Origin: JANRKT01 sp033763355
GTDB taxonomy: Bacteria; Bacteroidota; Bacteroidia; Chitinophagales; Chitinophagaceae
Direction of reading: 5' to 3'
Length of the DNA stretch: 5,929 nt
NCBI GenBank assembly: GCA_033763355.1
Contig: JANRKT010000171.1
Location: 1 to 5,929, forward strand
Shown: piece after piece, positions 1-4,645 of the stretch
Layout of the letters: the number at the start of each line of letters is the position of its first letter
Position numbering within the stretch: the first letter of the stretch is position 1
Notes under the pieces: generated by a model
The model's database searches: none
Seen by the model: the letters and a program-made list of their open reading frames with translations, nothing else
What the model was told of the DNA's origin: nothing
Program-made: the position numbers and the translations under genes

Positions 1-642
1 AAACATCGCCACACAACTTGTATCCTTTACATCTTTATATGTTCCCGGCATATTCAGTTCATGTGAACTTAAACCCGTGCCTGCTGCAGGAGAATAGGGC
101 TGTATGCTTACGCTTTCGTACAAAAGGCCTTTATCATACAATTGTTTTAAACACCACCAGAGCGTTTCAATGTATTCATTCCTGAAAGTAATGTAAGGGT
201 CGTTCAGGTCAACCCAATAACCCATTTTGCGTGTTATTTCATCCCATTTATCTTTGTACCTCAGCACTGCTTCACGGCATTTCTGGTTGTATTCTTCAAC
301 AGAAATTTTTTTTCCTATGTCTTCTTTTGTAATACCCAGCTCTTTTTCTACACCCAGTTCAATGGGTAATCCATGTGTATCCCATCCACCCTTGCGTTTT
401 ACCTGGTAGCCCTTCATCGTTTTATAGCGGCAAACCAAATCTTTAAGTGTACGTGAAATAACATGGTGAATGCCTGGCATACCATTGGCGCTTGGCGGAC
501 CTTCGTAAAACACAAAAGGGTTTGCCCCTTCCCGGAGCGATATGCTTTTTTCAAATGCTTTTTCCTGCTCCCACCTGGCGAGTATTTCCTCTTCAAAAGA
601 GGGCAGGTTCAGTTGCCGGAATTCACGGTATTTTAAGGCCAT
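1..642 (-). CDS. ileS: Isoleucyl-tRNA synthetase, type 2 (IleRS2), N-terminal part
   Basis: Cytoplasmic class I enzyme that activates isoleucine with ATP and charges tRNA-Ile. The first 214 residues are visible and the gene runs off the left edge; such enzymes usually exceed 1,000 residues. The seen part covers the start of the Rossmann catalytic domain: FYEGPPSANGMPGIHHV at 45-61, KGGWDTHGLPIE near 84-95, the WVDLNDPYIT stretch at 143-152 and QPYSPAAGTGLSSHE near 181-195. These are typical of the eukaryote-like IleRS2 used as the housekeeping copy in Bacteroidota. The signature normally read as HIGH is GIHH here (residues 57-60). The KMSKS loop, editing domain and anticodon-binding domain lie outside the window. 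An in-frame TAA two codons upstream leaves this ATG as the only nearby start. A TAnnTTTG-type promoter box precedes it closely. Confidence 0.97.
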   Translation of the reverse strand, partial: MALKYREFRQLNLPSFEEEILARWEQEKAFEKSISLREGANPFVFYEGPPSANGMPGIHHVISRTLKDLVCRYKTMKGYQVKRKGGWDTHGLPIELGVEKELGITKEDIGKKISVEEYNQKCREAVLRYKDKWDEITRKMGYWVDLNDPYITFRNEYIETLWWCLKQLYDKGLLYESVSIQPYSPAAGTGLSSHELNMPGTYKDVKDTSCVAMF

Positions 643-664
643 AGCTTATTTTACTGAAAGGGGG

Positions 665-672
665 CAAAGGTA
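665..672 (-). promoter_or_regulatory. Probable ileS promoter -7 box
   Basis: On the minus strand this reads TACCTTTG, a full match to the Bacteroidota primary-sigma -7 consensus TAnnTTTG. It lies 22 bases upstream of the ileS ATG, so the leader would be only about 15-18 bases. I see no convincing TTTG -33 element at the usual distance upstream, so the assignment rests on the -7 box and its position. Confidence 0.55.
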
Positions 673-920
673 CTGAAAAAATCAGGCTGCATATTTCCTT
701 TTCTTACTGAGTATGAGACAACTGCTGGCCTGATTGAATAACCGTTAAGGTATTGCTTTATCATTGGCGTGTTCATGTTATGCATGCTGTATTAAAGTGT
801 ATTCTTCCCCAGTCCGGGTTTTTTAACAGATTACCCATAATTTAAGCATTAGCGTCACGTTTTATTCAAGAAGTTTTTGAAGCTGATATAAGTTGTTTTA
901 AGTTTTCCACAATTTGTGCG
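673..920. other. Intergenic stretch without recognisable gene
   Basis: This AT-rich stretch lies upstream of ileS on one side and of the possible plus-strand unit on the other. I see no tRNA, no long reading frame, no strong hairpin and no further TAnnTTTG box. It probably holds upstream promoter sequence for the two divergent units, but no specific operator can be named. Confidence 0.5.
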
Positions 921-921
921 T

Positions 922-956
922 TTGGCATAATTTCTGAAACTTTTTAATCACATTTG
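922..956 (+). promoter_or_regulatory. Candidate promoter(s) for the plus-strand small unit
   Basis: Two overlapping possibilities exist. At 922-938 the sequence TTGGCATAATTTCTGAA resembles a sigma-54 -24/-12 promoter: GG at 924-925 is followed after ten bases by G936, but the usual C of the -12 GC pair is A. At 949-956 CACATTTG matches the Bacteroidota -7 box TAnnTTTG at five of its six fixed positions (first T replaced by C); the nearest TTTG upstream (921-924) is 24 bases away, somewhat too far. Either would give a transcript starting some 25-45 bases before the ATG at 990. Both matches are imperfect. Confidence 0.3.
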
Positions 957-989
957 CGTATCCGTTTACGTACTATAAACCAATCCCTT

Positions 990-1160
990 ATGAAAAGCTC
1001 ATCCAGGACCATTGCACACCGTTTATTGGCATCACTGCCCCTATTGGGAATACAAAAGAAACCACAGAAAAAAATTCCAGGCCCGGGACAACCATCTATC
1101 AGCCGAGAACAAGCACTGAACAAAATCTTTATGGTCCGTTACAGGACTCAGAATTTATAA
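990..1160 (+). CDS. Possible small basic protein, unknown function (56 aa)
   Basis: A short frame begins MKSSSRTIAHRLLASLPLLG and ends RYRTQNL before TAA. I do not recognise a family. It is rich in Lys, Arg and Gln, with a short hydrophobic stretch (LLASLPLLG, about residues 12-20) followed by a KKPQKKIPGPGQP segment that looks flexible. There is no clear signal peptide, lipobox or cysteine. A TTG at 954 would add 12 residues in frame, but it overlaps a candidate -7 box, so ATG at 990 is preferred. No Shine-Dalgarno motif precedes it, which is not unusual in this phylum. Support comes from context: candidate promoter elements upstream and a strong plus-strand terminator about 70 bases after the stop. 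It could instead be a chance frame inside a small non-coding RNA. Confidence 0.35.
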   Translation: MKSSSRTIAHRLLASLPLLGIQKKPQKKIPGPGQPSISREQALNKIFMVRYRTQNL

Positions 1161-1231
1161 TAAACTCGCTTTTGAAAAACCACAGTAGCTTTTAAGCTAT
1201 TGTATTTTCCAGGGTTTAGGGATTAGGGATG

Positions 1232-1264
1232 GAGGGGAGCAATCTTGCTCCTCTCTTTGTTTTT
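1232..1264 (+). terminator. Rho-independent terminator, plus strand
   Basis: GAGGGGAGCAA pairs with TTGCTCCTCTC (one G-T wobble) in a stem of about ten pairs with a small loop. It is followed by TTTGTTTTT. The T-tract is on the plus-strand 3' side only, so it should end a rightward transcript. The only rightward candidate is the small unit starting near 940-960. Confidence 0.75.
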
Positions 1265-1305
1265 ATACTCCTGTAAATTTTACCTTCTTTCCATATGTAT
1301 TGCTT

Positions 1306-1336
1306 AAAATATTAAAGCCCCGCTGAAAGCGGGGCT
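1306..1336 (-). terminator. Rho-independent terminator of the hmuR/hmuY-like operon
   Basis: On the minus strand AGCCCCGC, a short TTTCA loop and GCGGGGCT form a GC-rich stem of eight to nine pairs, followed by TTAATATTTT. It starts 29 bases after the stop of the HmuY-like gene, as expected for the end of this transcript. On the plus strand the stem is not followed by a T-run, so it should act mainly leftward. Confidence 0.85.
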
Positions 1337-1365
1337 GGTATTTAAAGCCTGTTTTATGATCAAAC

Positions 1366-2016
1366 TCAAAATTTCTTTGTGCCGTCGGGCTGGTAAGTAA
1401 AACGGAATTTAAAATAGCGTTGCTTCTTTAATTTGTCATTATCAGAGGCGGTTGCATCAGGTGTAACGCCGCCTTTATAATAATTAAGTATTTCCACCTT
1501 AGCATATTTACCCGTTGCCGTTCTTATCAAAAGAACCCTGCCCGGGATGGGCGTTACAAGGTTTGCAGTAGGGTTATAAATGTACCAGCCTTTGTTGCTG
1601 CCGGTGGTTATGGCATAGGCTGCCGGTGCATTATCAGTTTTAAAAGTTGAATCAGCCGGAACTTCCTTAAGGGCATCAAATGTACCTACATAAATAAATG
1701 CACCACCTTGTGCAGGACCGCTGTTGCCGCTATTGGTAATAATGGTTGTGCCGCGGAAACCAAGGTCCCATTTATTGGTGGCTGAATCAGATGAAGCGAT
1801 AACAGCATTTGTTTCAAGGCTGAAGAAAGTATATTTTCCTGATCCATATGGCTGGCCTGTTCCGGCAATACCGATGATGGTATCGGCAATAACATCGTTT
1901 ACAGTTTTTACTTCAAGGGTTACGACAGGGGTTGTTGTGTCGTTTTTGTCACAGGAACTGATGATGATCATTCCCGAAACCAATGCTAAAGAAAGTGCAC
2001 TTAAACTGTTCTTCAT
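1366..2016 (-). CDS. HmuY-like surface lipoprotein
   Basis: A 216-residue exported lipoprotein of the HmuY family, known in Porphyromonas for binding haem at the cell surface and delivering it to the receptor HmuR. Residues 1-21 form a signal peptide ending in the lipobox ISSC, so Cys22 should be acylated; the following DKND is acidic and compatible with surface export in Bacteroidota. Family hallmarks are WDLGFRGT (83-90), TNSGNSGPAQGGA (94-106), GWYIYNPT...VTPIPGR (143-160), ILNYYKG (176-182) and the C-terminal YFKFRFTYQPDGTKKF (201-216). The ATG overlaps the stop of the upstream receptor as ATGA, implying translational coupling, and an in-frame TAA three codons upstream rules out an earlier start. 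The mature protein has no His and no Met, the residues that ligate haem in studied members, so ligand and mechanism are uncertain although the family call is solid. Confidence 0.88.
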   Translation of the reverse strand: MKNSLSALSLALVSGMIIISSCDKNDTTTPVVTLEVKTVNDVIADTIIGIAGTGQPYGSGKYTFFSLETNAVIASSDSATNKWDLGFRGTTIITNSGNSGPAQGGAFIYVGTFDALKEVPADSTFKTDNAPAAYAITTGSNKGWYIYNPTANLVTPIPGRVLLIRTATGKYAKVEILNYYKGGVTPDATASDNDKLKKQRYFKFRFTYQPDGTKKF

Positions 2017-4148
2017 GTTCTTTTATTTTTTTGTAGTGAATGGTTTTTTTTTAAAAAGTCATATGTTAAGCTGAGGTACCAGTTGGTACCCGGAAGGCCG
2101 GGCAGGTTAACGGCATCTTTGTAATTGAAAATGTTATCTGCACCTGCAATTATTTTAAACTTTTCCGAAATGGTTTTTCCTGCACTGATGTTTACGTGCA
2201 CAAAACCTTTTGCAAATTCGTCATCACGGTTAACCACACCATTTCCGTCTATATCGGCAATACCCCACCTGCTCCTGTACAAAGCCCTTACTGTTGCGAA
2301 ATAGTTTTTCTTTTCATGCTCATAAAAAAGTTTCAGGTTAGCCATGTGCTTTGACCTGCCCGGTAAACCTGCATATTCACTTCTTTCCAGTTTTGAGGCA
2401 ATGCCGCTTTGCATATCCCTCTTAAAAACTTTCCCTTCTTTTATTTGCTTCAGCACATCTTTATCAGCAGTAATCAAAAACTGGTAACCGCCGCTCAATT
2501 CAGTTCCTTTAAAAAGCTGCCATGCGGCATTTGTTTCAATGCCCTGTGTAAACGCCCTGCTGATGTTGAGGTAACTGTAAATCTGGCTGCCGCTGGTTTT
2601 GTAGGCCAAAATGTCTGTTACAATCAGGTTGTCAATATCATTCCTGAAGAAATTGATATTGGTATTGATTTTTTCAGAGAGATTCCATCTTGCGCCAAAG
2701 TTAAAACCGGAAGAAGTTTCAGGTTTAAGGTTGCCAAGTTTATCATACGATGGGAGCAATACATCAATCTGGCCTGCAGACTGAAGGGCTTCAATTTCTT
2801 TACGTGCTTCTAGCACCCCGAATACAGAATAGCTGCCTGCTGCAGTATTGGTAAAATTCAAATACAGCTGCCGGAAATCAGGCGCTTTGAACCCCCTTCC
2901 AAAAGAAAAATTGACGCTTGCGGTTTCTCCAAATTTTTTCTGCAGGGCAATCTTAGGGCTCCATACGGAAGCATACGCTTTATTATCATCAAACCTCAGC
3001 CCTGCAATAACAGTTATATCTTTTAAAACCTGCCACTCATTCTGCACAAAAAAATAGCCAATACTGTTGCTTCTTTTGGTGGCATTGGAATCGTACCGGA
3101 TTGATCGGACGTATTCCTGCACAAATCCGCCACCGGCAGTAATTACAAGTTTATCATTTAGGGTAATGTCATTCTGGTTTTCTATGCGGTAAAATTCCTG
3201 TTTAAAAAAATCATTGTATGTATTGCTCTTATCATTTACATCCAGTTTCTGTGTTGATTCAAAAACAGAAGTGTAGAGCCGCAGCGAAGATTTAAACCGC
3301 GAACTGAAATGTTGTGTAAAAGAAGGGTTGAGGTTAAAATCTTTATTGATTTCCTTGCCTCTGGAAAGCACAGTTGTTCCGTTGTTTTGCACAGCAATAT
3401 CATTCTTCACCGTTTCGTAATTATATCGTCCGTTTACCTGGATAAAAGTTTTTGCAGAAGGATTATATGACAACTGAAGCTGGTTGGTAATATTTACAAA
3501 CGGGTTCAGTGTTTTTTGCGAACTGTTAGGCAAAAGGGTGTACCCGTCAGAACTGTAACTGTTCACAAACGCATTTGCTGAAAATTTACCCGACTGAAAT
3601 CCGGCTTTTACATTACCATCGAGGGTATTGAACCTCCCATAACGTAATGAAGAAGACAGATGGTCGCCCTTGTTTTTATCAGTAATGATATTGATGACCC
3701 CTGCAAGGGCTTCTGAACCATATAGGCCGGATGAAGGGCCTTTTACAATTTCAACTTTTTTAATGTTACCCACCGACAGCCTTGAAAGATCGAGTACACC
3801 CGCAGTTCTGCCAATTAATGGCTCACCATCTATAAGTATTAATGTGTAGTCAGGTGAAAGGCCCTGCATTTGTATGCCGCGGCCAAAACTATTGGCAATA
3901 AATAAGCCGCTTTGTTCGGCAAGAATATCATGCAAACGTACAGAACCGCTTTGCTGTATGGTTTTTTGTTTGATGATGGTAACTGGTACGGCCACATTGC
4001 CGAGTTTCCGTTCGCTGCGGGTGGCGGTTACCACTACTTCATCAAGGTCTTTGTTAAAAACTGAGTCGGCATTTTTTTCCTGTGCATTTGCTGTTTTAAA
4101 ACCTGCCCATGCCATTATCCCGATACCAAAAACTACAGCCTTTTTCAT
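2013..4148 (-). CDS. TonB-dependent outer-membrane receptor, HmuR-like
   Basis: A complete 711-residue outer-membrane receptor that should import a ligand, by family a haem or metal chelate, using TonB-ExbBD energy. It has a signal peptide at 1-22 (cleavage after ANA), a TonB-box-like DEVVVTATRSER at 36-47, a plug domain at about 50-160 with LILIDGEPLIGR and VEIVKGPSSGLYGSEALAGVINI, then a 22-strand-type barrel. GFKAPDF (419-425) and GNLKPET (472-478) occupy the places of the FRAP and NPNL boxes of haem receptors, but no histidine lies between them. DIDGNGVVNRDDE (632-644) looks like an EF-hand-type calcium loop. The barrel signal YLSLTYDF ends at Phe698, and a basic 13-residue tail follows. 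An in-frame TAA seven codons upstream supports the ATG, which follows an A/G-rich leader. It overlaps the HmuY-like gene by four bases. Substrate is inferred only from family and partner. Confidence 0.93.
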   Translation of the reverse strand: MKKAVVFGIGIMAWAGFKTANAQEKNADSVFNKDLDEVVVTATRSERKLGNVAVPVTIIKQKTIQQSGSVRLHDILAEQSGLFIANSFGRGIQMQGLSPDYTLILIDGEPLIGRTAGVLDLSRLSVGNIKKVEIVKGPSSGLYGSEALAGVINIITDKNKGDHLSSSLRYGRFNTLDGNVKAGFQSGKFSANAFVNSYSSDGYTLLPNSSQKTLNPFVNITNQLQLSYNPSAKTFIQVNGRYNYETVKNDIAVQNNGTTVLSRGKEINKDFNLNPSFTQHFSSRFKSSLRLYTSVFESTQKLDVNDKSNTYNDFFKQEFYRIENQNDITLNDKLVITAGGGFVQEYVRSIRYDSNATKRSNSIGYFFVQNEWQVLKDITVIAGLRFDDNKAYASVWSPKIALQKKFGETASVNFSFGRGFKAPDFRQLYLNFTNTAAGSYSVFGVLEARKEIEALQSAGQIDVLLPSYDKLGNLKPETSSGFNFGARWNLSEKINTNINFFRNDIDNLIVTDILAYKTSGSQIYSYLNISRAFTQGIETNAAWQLFKGTELSGGYQFLITADKDVLKQIKEGKVFKRDMQSGIASKLERSEYAGLPGRSKHMANLKLFYEHEKKNYFATVRALYRSRWGIADIDGNGVVNRDDEFAKGFVHVNISAGKTISEKFKIIAGADNIFNYKDAVNLPGLPGTNWYLSLTYDFLKKNHSLQKNKRT
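2217..2255 (-). other. EF-hand-like Ca2+ loop in the receptor
   Basis: Residues 632-644 of the HmuR-like receptor read DIDGNGVVNRDDE. This matches the calcium-loop pattern D-x-D-x-N-G-x-V, with acidic residues at the end of the loop. It lies between late barrel strands, hence probably in an extracellular loop. Similar loops occur in related Bacteroidota receptors. Calcium binding is inferred from the pattern alone. Confidence 0.5.
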
Positions 4149-4296
4149 TGCTTTTTTTCTTTTCTCTTAAGCAGCCGCAAAGTTTCAGCAGTATCGCAAT
4201 TTTTATATCACATTATTGTCAGAATTAACGGTACATAAAAAGTTTTACAGAATGATGACAGAAGGGAAATGCCGGGTAAATTTTATGCAGATCAGA
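4149..4296. other. Spacer between the small gene and the hmuR-like receptor
   Basis: This AT-rich gap of 148 bases has no clear hairpin terminator for the upstream genes, so read-through from the FecA-like and small genes into the receptor is possible. It contains the imperfect -7 box near the receptor and an A/G-rich leader (AGAGAAAAGAAAAAAAGC) just before the ATG. Confidence 0.5.
4178..4185 (-). promoter_or_regulatory. Possible promoter -7 box for the hmuR-like gene
   Basis: The minus strand reads AAACTTTG, five of the six fixed positions of TAnnTTTG, 29 bases before the receptor ATG. No good -33 element is seen at the usual distance. A separate promoter here would let receptor and lipoprotein be transcribed without the upstream genes. 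I looked for a Fur-type or other operator palindrome nearby and found none that convinces. Confidence 0.35.
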
Positions 4297-4581
4297 TTAT
4301 TGTTCTGAAGCTTTATTAACAATAAGCAACAAATCATCCAGTTCCCGGCTGGTAAGTTTCAATTTTACACCAGGGAAGGGAATTTGTACAGTGTACAAGG
4401 CATCTTCACTGCTTTTTTGTTTTTTTATGTTACGCAGGCCTGTAACAAAAGCAATAAAATCATGATAAACCAGCTCAAACTCAACAATACCAAAGCCTAT
4501 ATGATAAGAAGAGTTGTTGTCATCCCGGTTAACATACCCCTTTTCGTTGCGAAAAAGAGTGGTGTTCCCGGGGTGTTTCAT
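4297..4581 (-). CDS. Conserved small cytoplasmic protein, possibly DUF6686-like
   Basis: A 94-residue protein starting MKHPGNTTLFRNEKGYV, without signal peptide or membrane segment, so probably cytoplasmic. The pattern LFRNEKGYVNR...SYHIGFGIVEFELVYHDFIAFV recalls a family of small Bacteroidota proteins of unknown function (I think DUF6686). As I remember them, these carry a CxxC pair just before the Y-x-I-G-F-G segment. Here that place reads RDDNNSSYHIGFG (residues 19-31), so the pair would be replaced by Asp20 and Asn23, and the protein has no cysteine at all. The second half, VKLKLTSRELDDLLLIVNKA, is probably helical. An in-frame TAA four codons upstream fixes the start. It begins 64 bases after the FecA-like stop with no recognisable promoter of its own, suggesting co-transcription with that receptor. 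Function is unknown and the family call is tentative. Confidence 0.7.
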   Translation of the reverse strand: MKHPGNTTLFRNEKGYVNRDDNNSSYHIGFGIVEFELVYHDFIAFVTGLRNIKKQKSSEDALYTVQIPFPGVKLKLTSRELDDLLLIVNKASEQ

Positions 4582-4645
4582 TTTGAACAGTTATGGAATC
4601 AATTAAATAATCTGGCCAGGAATTTTACAGGGTACAAAAAACCGT

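Noticed and set aside
1186..1199. Small inverted repeat TAGCTTTTAAGCTA
   Set aside because: A six-pair AT-rich stem with a two-base loop and no T-run; the real terminator lies about 40 bases further on.
1214..1230. Telomere-like TTTAGGGATTAGGGAT
   Set aside because: Only two imperfect copies are present, next to a terminator stem; too short to be a repeat array and most likely chance.
2075..2090. Perfect inverted repeat GGTACC-AGTT-GGTACC
   Set aside because: It encodes the conserved GTNWY segment near the receptor C-terminus; with a self-complementary 6-mer on each side and no T-run, coding constraint explains it better than an operator or terminator.
2409..2813. Plus-strand reading frame of 134 codons
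   Set aside because: It is wholly antisense to the well-supported receptor gene, shows no recognisable domain and looks like a shadow of its codon pattern. The same holds for plus-strand frames at 227-409, 1724-2074, 2848-3057, 3874-4170 and 4384-4734.
4149..4296. Fur box or similar iron-responsive operator upstream of the HmuR-like gene
   Set aside because: The region is AT-rich, but no segment resembles the GATAATGATAATCATTATC-type palindrome well enough to claim a site.
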